From Bhargavaea ullalensis (lineage in GTDB: Bacteria > Bacillota > Bacilli > Bacillales_A > Planococcaceae): a stretch of 64,000 nt of DNA. The first letter of the stretch is position 1. Each line of letters opens with the position of its first letter. A program made the position numbers and the translations under genes. The notes under the pieces are model-generated. The model made no database searches. It was not told the origin of the DNA and worked only from the letters and a program-made list of their open reading frames with translations. Shown here piece by piece: positions 31,256 to 41,312 of this stretch. Location: assembly GCF_040545425.1 (NCBI RefSeq), contig NZ_JBEPLW010000012.1; one strand, 5' to 3'.

Positions 31256-34200
31256 ATGGGGAAAATCCAGAAAATCCTTGTGGCGAACCGCGGGGAAATT
31301 GCCATCAGGATCTTCCGTGCCTGCACGGAGCTGAAAATCCGGACGGTCGGCATTTATTCTGCGGAGGACAACGGCTCCTTCCACCGTTATAAGGCGGATG
31401 AAGCTTATCTTGTCGGAGAAGGGAAAAAGCCGATCGATGCTTATCTGGACATTGAAGGCATCATCTCGATCGCAAAGGACTCGGGTGCGGATGCCATTCA
31501 TCCGGGGTACGGGTTCCTTGCGGAGAACCTGGAGTTTGCAAGGCGCTGTGAAGAAGAGGGGATCATTTTCATCGGGCCGCGCTCTTCCCATCTGGATATG
31601 TTCGGAGACAAGGTAAAGGCGCGTGAACAGGCGATCCTTGCAGGTCTTCCGGTCATCCCGGGAAGTGACGGCCCTGTTTCTTCGCTCCAAGAAGTCGAAA
31701 CATTCGGCGAAACGCATGGCTATCCGATCATCATCAAAGCCGCGCTCGGCGGCGGGGGAAGGGGAATGCGCGTCGTCCATTCCCCGCAAGAGACGAAAGA
31801 AGCGTACGAGCGCGCCCGTTCCGAGGCAAAGGCTGCTTTTGGTTCGGATGAAGTCTATGTCGAAAAGTTCCTCGACAAACCAAAACATATCGAAGTGCAA
31901 ATATTGGCGGATACATATGGCGAGGTCGTCCATTTGTATGAACGGGATTGTTCGATCCAGCGCCGCCACCAGAAAGTGGTCGAGATTGCACCTTCCACGG
32001 CAATCGGCGACAAGCTGCGCATCGACATCTGTGAGGCGGCCGTGCGGCTCATGGAAAACGCGGAATATGTCAACGCCGGCACGGTGGAGTTCCTCGTAGA
32101 CGGCGACAAGTTCTACTTCATCGAAGTGAATCCGCGCATCCAGGTGGAGCACACGATCACGGAAATGGTGACCGGAATCGACATCGTGCACGCCCAGATC
32201 CACATTGCGGAAGGAAAAGGGCTGCATGATCCGGAAACCGGCATTCCACGGCAGGAGGACATTCCGCTGTTCGGCTATGCCATCCAGTCCCGGGTCACGA
32301 CCGAAGATCCGCTCAACAATTTCATGCCCGACACCGGCAAGCTGATGGTCTACCGCTCGGGCGGCGGCTTCGGCGTCCGGCTTGACGCAGGCAACGGGTT
32401 CCAGGGGGCGGTCATTACGCCGCATTACGATTCGCTGCTCGTCAAAGTATCGACCTGGGGCATGACGTTCCGCGAAGCGGCAGCCAAGATGGACCGCAAC
32501 CTGCAGGAGTTCAGGATCCGCGGCATCAAGACGAACATTCCGTTCCTTGAAAACGTCGTCAAGCATCCGGATTTCCTCACCGGCAAGTACAACACGGCGT
32601 TCATCGATGAAACGCCTGAGCTGTTCCTGTTCCCTTCCCGCAAAGACCGTGGCACGAAGCTGCTTAGCTATATCGGGAACGTGACGGTGAACGGATTCCC
32701 GGGCATCGGGAAAGTGAAAAAGCCGATCTTCCACTCTCCGCGCAAGCCCGCCGTTGACTTGTCTGTTCCTCCGGCACCGGGCACGAAGCAGATTCTCGAC
32801 GAACGGGGAGCGGAAGGGCTGGCGGATTGGATCCTCTCACAGGAAGATGTGCTGCTCACCGACACGACGTTCCGCGATGCACACCAGTCCCTGCTGGCCA
32901 CGCGGGTGAGGACCCATGATCTGCTGGAGATCGCGGACGAAACCGCCCGTCTCATGCCGGATCTGTTTTCGCTGGAAATGTGGGGAGGGGCGACGTTTGA
33001 CGTCAGCTACCGCTTCCTCGGCGAAAGCCCATGGGACCGTCTGCTGAAGCTCCGTGAAAAAGTTCCGAACGTGCTGTTCCAGATGCTGTTCCGGGGATCG
33101 AACGCCGTCGGCTACAAAAACTATCCCGACAATGTAATCCGGGAATTCATCCAAAAGTCCGCTGATGCCGGCATCGATGTGTTCCGGATTTTCGACAGCC
33201 TGAACTGGATCAAGGCGATGGAAGTCGCAATCGACGAGACACGACTTTCCGGGAAAGTGGCAGAAGCCGCCATCTGTTATGCGGGCGATATTCTCGACGA
33301 CGGCCGTGACAAGTATACGGTTGCCTATTACAAGGAAATGGCAAAGGCGCTGGAAGGCGCCGGCGCCCATATTCTGTCGATCAAAGACATGGCGGGCCTG
33401 CTGAAACCGGAGGCCGCCTACCGCCTCGTGTCCGAACTGAAAGATACGGTGTCGCTCCCGATTCACCTGCACACCCACGATACGAGCGGGAACGGCATTT
33501 ATCTGTATGCCCGTGCAATCGAGGCGGGCGTCGACATCGTCGACACGGCACTCGGAGCAATGGCCGGGCTGACTTCCCAGCCGAGCGCCTCCACGCTGTT
33601 CCATGCCATGGAAGGCGGCCGCCGCAAAGTGCGTGCGGACGTCGGTTCGCTTGAAAAGCTGTCCCATTACTGGGAGGATGTGCGGAAAATGTACGGCCAT
33701 TTCGAAAGCGGCATGATGAGCCCGCACAGCGAAATTTATTTCCACGAAATGCCGGGCGGACAGTACAGCAATCTTCAGCAGCAGGCGAAGGCGGTCGGCC
33801 TCGGCGAGCGCTGGGACGAAGTCAAAGAAATGTATGCCCGCGTCAACATGCTGTTCGGCGATGTCGTCAAGGTGACGCCGTCATCCAAGGTGGTCGGCGA
33901 CATGGCGCTGTTCATGGTCCAGAACAACCTGGATGAGGAATCGGTCGTGGAACGCGGCCGGTCGATCGACTTCCCGGATTCGGTCATCGAATTCTTCCGC
34001 GGCGACATCGGCCAGCCGTACGGCGGATTCCCAGAGGAACTCCAGAAAGTCATCCTGAAAGACAGGGAAGCGATCACGGTCCGCCCGGGCGAACTGCTCG
34101 AGCCTTATGACTTTGAACAGGCACGCGAACAGCTGTTCAATCGGCTCGGCCGGCCGGTCTCGAGCCATGAACTGCTCGCGCATGCCCTTTATCCGAAGGT

Positions 34201-34696
34201 GTTCGAAGACTTCAGCAGCCAGCACGAGAAGTTCGGGGATGTGTCCGTGATCGACACGCCGGCCTTCTTGTACGGAATGCGGCTCGGCGAAGAAATCGAA
34301 GTGGAAATCGAAAAAGGAAAAACGCTCATCGTCAAACTCGTTTCGATCGGCGAGGTCCAGTCCGACGGCACCCGGATCATCTATTTTGAGCTGAACGGAC
34401 AACCGCGCGAAATTGTCATCACCGATGCATCGGCGGAAGTCGATGTCGTCCAGCGCAGAAAAGCGGAGAAGGGGAATGCACGCCACATTGCCGCCACGAT
34501 GCCGGGCACCGTCCTGAAAGTGGCAGTCGACCGCGGCAGCCGTGTCAAGCGGGGGGAACACCTCCTGATCACGGAGGCGATGAAGATGGAGACGACCGTC
34601 CAGGCTCCGTTTGACGGAGTTGTGGAGGACATCTACGTATCGGCGGGGGATGCCATTTCCACCGGGGATCTCCTCATCGAAATGAAGGAAGACTGA
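31256..34696 (+). CDS. pycA: Pyruvate carboxylase
   Basis: 1146 residues, full length. Biotin carboxylase domain (1-450, with ALGGGGRGMRVV ATP loop), carboxyltransferase HMGL-like domain (about 530-800, TFRDAHQSLLATRVR and the metal His pair HLHTHD), allosteric/tetramerisation region and C-terminal biotinyl domain with ITEAMKMETT (Lys1110). Converts pyruvate, bicarbonate and ATP to oxaloacetate; acetyl-CoA activated in this family. ATG at 31256 with GAAGGAG; the gap to ftsW is 13 nt. Confidence 0.97.
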   Translation: MGKIQKILVANRGEIAIRIFRACTELKIRTVGIYSAEDNGSFHRYKADEAYLVGEGKKPIDAYLDIEGIISIAKDSGADAIHPGYGFLAENLEFARRCEEEGIIFIGPRSSHLDMFGDKVKAREQAILAGLPVIPGSDGPVSSLQEVETFGETHGYPIIIKAALGGGGRGMRVVHSPQETKEAYERARSEAKAAFGSDEVYVEKFLDKPKHIEVQILADTYGEVVHLYERDCSIQRRHQKVVEIAPSTAIGDKLRIDICEAAVRLMENAEYVNAGTVEFLVDGDKFYFIEVNPRIQVEHTITEMVTGIDIVHAQIHIAEGKGLHDPETGIPRQEDIPLFGYAIQSRVTTEDPLNNFMPDTGKLMVYRSGGGFGVRLDAGNGFQGAVITPHYDSLLVKVSTWGMTFREAAAKMDRNLQEFRIRGIKTNIPFLENVVKHPDFLTGKYNTAFIDETPELFLFPSRKDRGTKLLSYIGNVTVNGFPGIGKVKKPIFHSPRKPAVDLSVPPAPGTKQILDERGAEGLADWILSQEDVLLTDTTFRDAHQSLLATRVRTHDLLEIADETARLMPDLFSLEMWGGATFDVSYRFLGESPWDRLLKLREKVPNVLFQMLFRGSNAVGYKNYPDNVIREFIQKSADAGIDVFRIFDSLNWIKAMEVAIDETRLSGKVAEAAICYAGDILDDGRDKYTVAYYKEMAKALEGAGAHILSIKDMAGLLKPEAAYRLVSELKDTVSLPIHLHTHDTSGNGIYLYARAIEAGVDIVDTALGAMAGLTSQPSASTLFHAMEGGRRKVRADVGSLEKLSHYWEDVRKMYGHFESGMMSPHSEIYFHEMPGGQYSNLQQQAKAVGLGERWDEVKEMYARVNMLFGDVVKVTPSSKVVGDMALFMVQNNLDEESVVERGRSIDFPDSVIEFFRGDIGQPYGGFPEELQKVILKDREAITVRPGELLEPYDFEQAREQLFNRLGRPVSSHELLAHALYPKVFEDFSSQHEKFGDVSVIDTPAFLYGMRLGEEIEVEIEKGKTLIVKLVSIGEVQSDGTRIIYFELNGQPREIVITDASAEVDVVQRRKAEKGNARHIAATMPGTVLKVAVDRGSRVKRGEHLLITEAMKMETTVQAPFDGVVEDIYVSAGDAISTGDLLIEMKED

Positions 34697-34747
34697 GCCC
34701 GGTTTTTCCATGAAAATACGCAGGCTGCGTTTTCCGGCCTGCAAAAC

Positions 34748-34785
34748 AGGGAAGCTGACAGTATACCGTCGGCTTCCTTTTTTTC
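34748..34785 (+). terminator. Terminator of pycA
   Basis: GGAAGCTGAC (34750-34759) pairs with GTCGGCTTCC (34768-34777, one G-T), followed by T7. Confidence 0.85.
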
Positions 34786-34861
34786 GGCGGATGCCTCTCT
34801 TTACACAGTGAAAACCCCAGAACATTCCCGGATGCCGGAGAAAACAGGCCGGACCGGATCA

Positions 34862-34900
34862 AAATGAAAGAAGCTGTCCGGAAAAGGGCAGCTTCTTTCA
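34862..34900 (-). terminator. Terminator of ctaA
   Basis: GAAAGAAGCTG and CAGCTTCTTTC arms around a GTCCGGAAAAGGG loop, ~45 nt beyond the ctaA stop on the minus strand. Confidence 0.7.
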
Positions 34901-34944
34901 AAGAACATTCTTTTTTGATTGGAATTCCGCCTGCAAAGGCAGAC

Positions 34945-35901
34945 TTAGAAGCCGGGATGGTCCGTCATGCCTTTTCCGTCCGGATTGCGTTTTTCGATCT
35001 GCCTGCTCCTCGAGACGAGGAGAATCATGTAGCAGAGCAGTCCGAAGAGGAGCGAAATGATGAGCGAGTGGACGAGCGCCGCCGCCAGGTTCAGCCGCGT
35101 GAAGACGACGGTTGCTCCTGTTGCCGCCTGTGCGAGCACGAGGATGAACGCGATCAGCCAGCCGCGGCTGACCACTTTCTGATCCTGGTAATTCCGCCAT
35201 GCATGGAAAGCGATGTAGGCGATCCAGACGATGATTAAGAAAGCCGCAGTGCGGTGGCCCATCTGCACCCACTCGTGCAGGTTGCCCGGAAGGCGGATAT
35301 CGTCGTTCCGGCAGAACGGCCAGTCGCGGCACACAAGGCCGGAACCGGTGTGACGGACGAGCGCGCCCGTATAAACGACAATATAGGAATAAAGCGTGAC
35401 GCCGAGCGTGTGCCACTTCAGCTTTGGACCGATCCGTACTTTGTCTGCATCGAACTTCCTGTCGACTTCAAAGATCAGAAGGGTCAGCAGGAAAACCGCC
35501 GCAAAGGAGATGAGCGAGATGCCGAAATGCAGGGCAAGGATGAAGTCCCCCTGTCCCCATTTGACCTGGGCAGCGCCGATCAGCGCCTGCAGGACGAGGA
35601 AGAAGAGCGCCATGAAGGACAGGAATTTCGTTTCCCGGATATGTCCGAGCGCTTTCCAGGACCAGAAGCAGAGGACGACGATCAGAATGCCGACCGCGCC
35701 GGTCACGAGCCGGTGGGAGAATTCGATTAGCACTTCCGCTGTGATTTCGGTCGGGATGAGCTGGCCGTTGCATCCGGGCCAATGCCTGCCGCATCCCATG
35801 CCGCTGTCGGTCTTCGTCACGAGGGCACCGCCGAGCAGGATGGCGAGCATGCCGATCGTCGAAGCGACGGCGACCCATTTCAGTTTGTTGCTGTACTGCA
35901 T
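34945..35901 (-). CDS. ctaA: Heme A synthase
   Basis: 318 residues, eight membrane helices expected. The first extracellular loop has the redox pair in GMGCGRHWPGCNG; a second pair occurs in LVCRDWPFCRN. Conserved heme-ligand His are seen in EFSHRLVTG, LALHFG, QMGHRTAA and ALVHSL. Oxidises heme O to heme A for the caa3 oxidase. ATG at 35899-35901 with AAGGTG 7 nt upstream. Divergent from ctaB across a 317-bp region. Confidence 0.95.
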   Translation of the reverse strand: MQYSNKLKWVAVASTIGMLAILLGGALVTKTDSGMGCGRHWPGCNGQLIPTEITAEVLIEFSHRLVTGAVGILIVVLCFWSWKALGHIRETKFLSFMALFFLVLQALIGAAQVKWGQGDFILALHFGISLISFAAVFLLTLLIFEVDRKFDADKVRIGPKLKWHTLGVTLYSYIVVYTGALVRHTGSGLVCRDWPFCRNDDIRLPGNLHEWVQMGHRTAAFLIIVWIAYIAFHAWRNYQDQKVVSRGWLIAFILVLAQAATGATVVFTRLNLAAALVHSLIISLLFGLLCYMILLVSRSRQIEKRNPDGKGMTDHPGF

Positions 35902-36022
35902 GATGACACCTTCTTTATATATTCTGACCGCCCCGGAGACGGTCTCCGCTTTTTTGATGATATCGGAAACGGAATGCAAATACAACGGCGGGCGCAAGTG
36001 CCCGCCGGACAAGTGGGAGCAT

Positions 36023-36101
36023 TTCACAATTTGTTCATAAAAAAGACCTAATGGCTTCACAAAAGAAAATCTGAAATGCTTTACTATAGATATGTTGTGA
36101 A
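36023..36101. promoter_or_regulatory. Cluster of TTCACAA/TTGTGAA boxes in the ctaA-ctaB interval
   Basis: Three copies: TTCACAA at 36023-36029 and 36056-36062, TTGTGAA at 36095-36101. The motif resembles the TTTGTGAA box reported for ResD, which controls ctaA and ctaB in B. subtilis; half of a Rex box would look similar. The rest of 35902-36218 shows AT-rich -10-like stretches but no clear consensus promoter. Confidence 0.4.
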
Positions 36102-36218
36102 ATTATGACGGACGTCCGCTTCCGTTCGACAAATTTGGGTTAAGTATAGAATTGGGCCCGGATTTCCGATATAGTAAAGGTTAGCGGGTGTTGCCGGCAG
36201 TTTGAAAGGAGGGGTTTC

Positions 36219-37133
36219 ATGACAAACAGTCGCACGATCACGGCCGATCAGCCGGAGACGGAGTCCGCCTCCTTCATGAAGGATTTTCTCGCACTTATCA
36301 AGATCGGCATCGTGAATTCGAACGTGATTACAGTGTTCACGGGCTTCTTCCTTGCCGTACAATTCTCCGGCAGGCACTTTCTGCATGAGTTGGATCTCAT
36401 GATCTATGCGGTCCTCGGATCCGGTCTGATTGTGGCGGGCGCAGCGGCGATGAACAACTTGATCGACCGTGATATCGACCCGGTCATGTCGCGGACCAAG
36501 TCCCGGCCGACGGTGACGGGGCGTTTCAAGGCGCCCGCAGTATTCGCCATGTCGGTCGCTTTCATGCTGGCAGGGGAGATTCTGCTGTTCTCGGCATCCG
36601 TGAATGCGGGCCTCTGGGGCCTTGCCGGGATTTTCGCCTATGTCGTCCTTTACTCGATGTGGTCGAAAAGACGACATGCGGCCAATACGGTTGTCGGCGC
36701 GGTTTCCGGGGCGATTCCCCCGCTGATCGGCTGGGCAGCCGTCGAGCCGTCGCTCGGCATGGGCGCCTGGGCGCTTTTCCTCATCATGTTCGTCTGGCAG
36801 CCGCCGCACTTTTACGCGATTGCCATGAGAAGGACGGAAGAGTACAGAGCGGCCGGGATTCCGATGCTTCCGGTGGTGAAAGGCTTCAAACGCACGAAGC
36901 GTTCGATGCTCGGCTGGGTGCTGCTGCTTTTCCCGCTGCCGTTCCTGCTTCCGCAGCTCGGCATGGCTTTCCTCATCCTCGCCACCTTGCTGAACCTCGG
37001 TTGGCTCTTCATCGCCCTCAAAGGCTTCAAAGCGGGCGATGAGATCAAATGGGCGACGCGCATGTTCGTCTATTCCCTGAACTACATGACGATCCTGTTC
37101 GTCTCGATGATCATCTTCTCGGTCATCGCATGA
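36219..37133 (+). CDS. ctaB: Protoheme IX farnesyltransferase (heme O synthase)
   Basis: 304 residues, UbiA family, about nine membrane helices. Prenyl-diphosphate motif NNLIDRDIDPVMSRTKSRP (about 76-94) and second motif YSMWSKRRHAANTVVGAVSG. Adds a farnesyl group to protoheme to give heme O for CtaA. GGAGGGG 6 nt before the ATG. First of the ctaBCDEFG group. Confidence 0.95.
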   Translation: MTNSRTITADQPETESASFMKDFLALIKIGIVNSNVITVFTGFFLAVQFSGRHFLHELDLMIYAVLGSGLIVAGAAAMNNLIDRDIDPVMSRTKSRPTVTGRFKAPAVFAMSVAFMLAGEILLFSASVNAGLWGLAGIFAYVVLYSMWSKRRHAANTVVGAVSGAIPPLIGWAAVEPSLGMGAWALFLIMFVWQPPHFYAIAMRRTEEYRAAGIPMLPVVKGFKRTKRSMLGWVLLLFPLPFLLPQLGMAFLILATLLNLGWLFIALKGFKAGDEIKWATRMFVYSLNYMTILFVSMIIFSVIA

Positions 37134-37227
37134 TCCCGGAATTCTTTCTACACAAGAATTCATCATAAAAGGGCATCACGGTCCTCATACTTGAAAAACA
37201 ACTATGAAAGAGAGGTTTGGTTAATCG

Positions 37228-38295
37228 ATGATGAAAGGACTAAAAAAATGGCGCTTCCCGGCTATGCTGGCCGCGCTTGCACTCGTCCTGTCGGGATGCG
37301 GTGAAGAATACCTCTCGGCACTCAGGCCGTCGGGCGAAGTGGGCCAGGAGCAGTTCAACCTGCTCATCCTGACTTCCCTGATCATGCTGCTGGTCATCCT
37401 GGTTGTCGTGGTCATCTACGTGGCGGCACTCGTCAAATTCCGCCGTTCGCGCCTCGGCGAAGACCACATGCCGGATGATGTCGAAGGCAGCCACAAGCTC
37501 GAGTTCATCTGGACGGCCATCCCGATTCTCCTCCTGCTGATCATTGCAATCCCGACCGTTTACTACACGTACAAGCTCGGGGATGTATCGGCCATGGAGA
37601 AAACGGACGATGACGGCAATCCTGAACACCTCGTCGTCGACGTGACGGCGAAACTGTACTGGTGGGAGTTCGAGTATCCGGAATACGGAATCGTGACTGC
37701 CCAGGAGCTCGTCGTGCCGACGGGCGAGAAAGTCTTCTTCAACCTGAAAGCCGCAGACGTCAAGCACTCCTTCTGGATTCCTGCAATCGGCGGCAAGATG
37801 GACACGAACGTGGACAACCTCAACAAGTTCTACCTTGTGTTTGACAAAGAATCAAAAGACCTGAAAGACGGCGTGTTCTACGGCAAGTGTGCGGAGCTCT
37901 GCGGTCCGTCCCACGCACTCATGGACTTCAAGGTCAAGACGATGAACCGTGATGACTTCGACGGCTGGGTGGCAGCCATGAAAGAAACGGAAGGCCAGAT
38001 GCCGGACAAGGATTCCGCAGATGCCGGTGAAGCCGCGTTCGCACAGAGCTGTATCGGCTGCCACGCGACATCGGGCGTCGGTGCTTCGGGGGCTGCCGGA
38101 CCGAACATGGCGACCTTCGGCGACCGCAACCGTGTTGCCGGCTACCTTGACCACGACAAGGAAAACATCGTCAACTGGATCCAGGATCCGCAAAAATACA
38201 AGCCGGGCAACCTGATGCCTGCTTTCGACAGCCTTTCGGATGAAGATCTGGATGCGATTGCGGATTATCTGCTCGGACTGAAAGTCGAAGAGTAA
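37228..38295 (+). CDS. ctaC: Cytochrome caa3 oxidase subunit II with fused cytochrome c domain
   Basis: 355 residues. Lipobox LSGC (Cys about 24) then two membrane helices (about 45-65 and 90-112), a cupredoxin domain with the CuA ligands Cys221, Cys225, His229 and Met232 in CAELCGPSHALM, and a C-terminal cytochrome c with Cys275-IG-Cys278-His279 and a distal NLMPAF Met. Receives electrons from cytochrome c and passes them to subunit I. Confidence 0.96.
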   Translation: MMKGLKKWRFPAMLAALALVLSGCGEEYLSALRPSGEVGQEQFNLLILTSLIMLLVILVVVVIYVAALVKFRRSRLGEDHMPDDVEGSHKLEFIWTAIPILLLLIIAIPTVYYTYKLGDVSAMEKTDDDGNPEHLVVDVTAKLYWWEFEYPEYGIVTAQELVVPTGEKVFFNLKAADVKHSFWIPAIGGKMDTNVDNLNKFYLVFDKESKDLKDGVFYGKCAELCGPSHALMDFKVKTMNRDDFDGWVAAMKETEGQMPDKDSADAGEAAFAQSCIGCHATSGVGASGAAGPNMATFGDRNRVAGYLDHDKENIVNWIQDPQKYKPGNLMPAFDSLSDEDLDAIADYLLGLKVEE

Positions 38296-38314
38296 GGTAA
38301 AGGAGGCTACAACT

Positions 38315-40213
38315 GTGACAACTGCTGCGAATACAGTCGCACAAAAGAAAGGGTTCGGCGCGACGCTGTGGGACTGGTTGACGACAGTCGACCATAAGAA
38401 GATCGGCATCCTTTACCTGATCGGGGGCGGGTTCTTCTTCGTCCTCGGCGGGATCGAGGCTCTCATGATCCGCCTGCAGCTTCTTGTGCCGAACAACGAC
38501 TTTGTTAGTGCAGGTTTCTTCAACGAACTGATCACGATGCACGGGACGACCATGATCTTCCTGGCAGCGATGCCTTTGCTGTTCGGCTTTATGAACGCCA
38601 TTGTGCCGCTGCAGATCGGAGCCCGTGACGTCGCGTTCCCGTTCATCAACTCACTTGGTTTCTGGATGTTCTTCTTCGGCGGCCTCTTCCTGAACCTAAG
38701 CTGGTTCATCGATGCGGCTCCTGATGCCGGCTGGACATCGTACGCGTCGCTGTCGATCGCTTCGACGGGACACGGGATCGACTTTTATGCGATCGGCCTG
38801 CAAATTGCGGGTGCCGGTACGCTTATGGCGGGGATCAACTTCCTCGTCACGATCATCAACATGCGCGCACCAGGGATGACCTACATGCGGATGCCGCTCT
38901 TCACATGGACGACATTCGTTGCTTCGGCACTCATCCTGTTTGCGTTCCCGCCACTGACGGTCGGCCTGTTCTTCCTGACATTCGACCGGATGTTCGGCGG
39001 TAACTTCTTCCACGTGGACGGCGGAGGCAACACGATCATCTGGGAGCATATCTTCTGGATTTTCGGTCACCCTGAAGTTTACATCCTCGTCCTTCCGTCG
39101 TTCGGGATCTTCTCCGAGATCTTCTCGATCTTCTCGCGGAAGCGCCTGTTCGGTTACTCGGCAATGGTTTTCGCGACCGTGCTGATCGGGTTCCTCGGCT
39201 TCATGGTCTGGGCCCACCACATGTTCACGGTCGGCCTTGGACCGACAGCCAACGCAATCTTCGCGGTTGCCACGATGGCGATCGCCGTTCCGACCGGGGT
39301 CAAGATCTTCAACTGGCTCCTCACGATGTGGGGCGGAAGCATCCGCATCACGACACCGATGCTGTATGCGCTCGGGTTCATCCCGTCGTTCGTCATGGGC
39401 GGCGTCACAGGCGTCCAGCAGGGTGCTGCACCGCTCGACTACCAGCTTCATGACTCGTACTTCATCGTTGCCCACTTCCACTATGTCATCGTCGGCGGCG
39501 TTGTCCTGGCGATCCTTGCGGCGACGCACCTGTACTGGCCGAAAATGTTCGGTACGATGCTGAGCGAGAAGCTCGGCAAGGTGACATTCTGGTTCTTCTT
39601 CATCGGGTTCCATATGACATTCTTCCTGCAGCACTTCCTTGGACTCATGGGAATGCCGCGCCGTGTCTGGACCTACAACAAAGACCAGGGCTGGGATCTC
39701 TTCAACGCCATCAGCTCTGTCGGCGCACTTCTCATGGCCATTGGCGTCATTGTGCTCGTCATCAACATCATCATGACGACGGCGAAAAACGAGCGTGTCG
39801 GCAACGACCCTTGGGAAGACGGCCGCACGCTCGAGTGGGCGATTCCTTCGCCGCCGCCGTTCTATAACTTCCCTCAGACTCCGCTCGTCCGCGGTCTCGA
39901 TACATTCTGGATCGAGAAGAAGGAAGGCAACAAGAGAGGGTACATCGCGGCTGAACCGATTTCTGACATTCATATGCCAAATGGTTCATTCATTCCGTTC
40001 GTCATGACTCTCGGCCTGTTCATCGCAGGGTTCGGGGCCATGTTCCGTCTTGAGCACAGCTGGGGACTTCCGGTTCTCATCGGCGGCCTTGTGCTGACAT
40101 TCCTGGCGATGGCCACACGTTCCATCAAGGATGACCTCGGCTTCTATGTGACGAAAGATGAAATCATCCGCACCGAAAAAGAAATCCTCCGATCTGAAAG
40201 GGGGAGCAACTAA
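38315..40213 (+). CDS. ctaD: Cytochrome caa3 oxidase subunit I
   Basis: 632 residues, 12-14 membrane helices. Heme a ligand in MHGTTMIF, CuB and Tyr region GHPEVYILVLPSFG, CuB His pair in WAHHMF and heme a/a3 ligands in VAHFHYVIVGG. Reduces O2 to water and pumps protons. GTG start with AAGGAGG 8 nt upstream; stop overlaps the ctaE ATG by one base. Confidence 0.97.
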   Translation: MTTAANTVAQKKGFGATLWDWLTTVDHKKIGILYLIGGGFFFVLGGIEALMIRLQLLVPNNDFVSAGFFNELITMHGTTMIFLAAMPLLFGFMNAIVPLQIGARDVAFPFINSLGFWMFFFGGLFLNLSWFIDAAPDAGWTSYASLSIASTGHGIDFYAIGLQIAGAGTLMAGINFLVTIINMRAPGMTYMRMPLFTWTTFVASALILFAFPPLTVGLFFLTFDRMFGGNFFHVDGGGNTIIWEHIFWIFGHPEVYILVLPSFGIFSEIFSIFSRKRLFGYSAMVFATVLIGFLGFMVWAHHMFTVGLGPTANAIFAVATMAIAVPTGVKIFNWLLTMWGGSIRITTPMLYALGFIPSFVMGGVTGVQQGAAPLDYQLHDSYFIVAHFHYVIVGGVVLAILAATHLYWPKMFGTMLSEKLGKVTFWFFFIGFHMTFFLQHFLGLMGMPRRVWTYNKDQGWDLFNAISSVGALLMAIGVIVLVINIIMTTAKNERVGNDPWEDGRTLEWAIPSPPPFYNFPQTPLVRGLDTFWIEKKEGNKRGYIAAEPISDIHMPNGSFIPFVMTLGLFIAGFGAMFRLEHSWGLPVLIGGLVLTFLAMATRSIKDDLGFYVTKDEIIRTEKEILRSERGSN

Positions 40214-40839
40214 TGGATCTGAACACAAAATTCACGGCTAAATCATGGCCGGACCATCCGGAAACCGCCACGATGGAGGCGAAGAACAAGTTCGTCGGCT
40301 TCTGGCTTTTCCTTGGCGGGGAAACCATTCTCTTCGCCACGCTGTTCGCCACTTACCTGGCGCTTCGGAACTCGGTTCCGAGCGGCAATGATTTTTCCAC
40401 GGACACGCTGTTTGAGCTTCCGCTCGTCTTTGTCATGACGATGCTGCTCCTCACTTCGTCCCTGACGAGTGTGTATGCGATGTACCACATGAAGAACTAC
40501 AACTTCAAGGCGATGCAGCTCTGGCTGGCCATCACAGGCTTCCTCGGCCTCGGCTTCCTCGGTTTTGAAGTGTATGAGTTCACTCACTACATCCACCTTG
40601 GCTTCACATATGGCAACAGTGCGTTCAGCTCGGCATTCTACACGCTCGTCGGGACACACGGACTGCACGTGGCCATCGGTCTCGTCTGGCTGTCGCTGCT
40701 CATCCTGCGCAACGCACGCCGCGGACTGAACTTGTACAATGCGACGAAGTACTACACGTTCTCGCTGTACTGGCACTTCATCGACGTCGTCTGGGTATTC
40801 ATCTTCACGGTAGTCTACTTGATGGGAGTGGTCGGTTAA
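40213..40839 (+). CDS. ctaE: Cytochrome caa3 oxidase subunit III
   Basis: 208 residues with five predicted helices, the short form found in caa3 enzymes. Shows the conserved ETILFATLFATYLALR and GTHGLHVAIGLVWL and ends HFIDVVWVFIFTVVYL. Stabilises proton uptake of subunit I. Contiguous with ctaD and ctaF. Confidence 0.96.
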   Translation: MDLNTKFTAKSWPDHPETATMEAKNKFVGFWLFLGGETILFATLFATYLALRNSVPSGNDFSTDTLFELPLVFVMTMLLLTSSLTSVYAMYHMKNYNFKAMQLWLAITGFLGLGFLGFEVYEFTHYIHLGFTYGNSAFSSAFYTLVGTHGLHVAIGLVWLSLLILRNARRGLNLYNATKYYTFSLYWHFIDVVWVFIFTVVYLMGVVG

Positions 40840-40840
40840 G

Positions 40841-41173
40841 ATGGCACACGATATCGAGATCATTGAAAAGACACCCGCCGAGTACACCTATAAGAAGCGG
40901 AATGCCGACCGTGCGATGCGCGGCCAGCTGATGATGTTCGCGCTCATGATCTTCATGACGCTCATCTCGTTCACAGCCGTCCAGGCCGGGTTCTCGCCGC
41001 TGTTCGTCATTCCGGTCATCCTGCTTCTTGCGGCAGTCCAGGTTGGCTTGCAGCTGTACTACTTCATGCACATGAAAGAGGAGGGCCACGGCCTTCCTTC
41101 CATGTTCATGTATACAGGTGTCCTCATCGGCTTCCTCACAGTTCTTGCCTTCGTCACGATCATCTGGTGGTAA
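40841..41173 (+). CDS. ctaF: Cytochrome caa3 oxidase subunit IV
   Basis: 110 residues, three membrane helices (about 27-46, 52-70, 83-105) including LQLYYFMHMKEEG, the hallmark of prokaryotic subunit IV. Starts 1 nt after the ctaE stop. Assists CuB loading/assembly in related oxidases. Confidence 0.94.
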   Translation: MAHDIEIIEKTPAEYTYKKRNADRAMRGQLMMFALMIFMTLISFTAVQAGFSPLFVIPVILLLAAVQVGLQLYYFMHMKEEGHGLPSMFMYTGVLIGFLTVLAFVTIIWW

Positions 41174-41177
41174 GAAC

Positions 41178-41219
41178 GAAAAACGCCATGCGAGCCCAGG
41201 CTCCATGGCGTTTTTGTAT
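41178..41219 (+). terminator. Terminator after ctaF
   Basis: AAAAACGCCATG pairs with CATGGCGTTTTT around a CGAGCCCAGGCTC loop that itself can pair; partially separates ctaBCDEF from ctaG. Confidence 0.85.
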
Positions 41220-41312
41220 GGACGAATGCCGAATGTGTCATACTTCGTTCATTGCTATGGGCAAAGACTCGCCTTATAATGAATAGAGTCATTCTAAAAA
41301 GGAGCGATTGCA

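Noticed and set aside
31145..32734. 529-codon open frame antisense to pycA
   Set aside because: A shadow of a conserved GC-rich gene; composition rich in Arg/His/Asp with no domain. The same applies to long antisense frames at 1868-3205, 17722-19197, 38696-39973 and 59033-60592.
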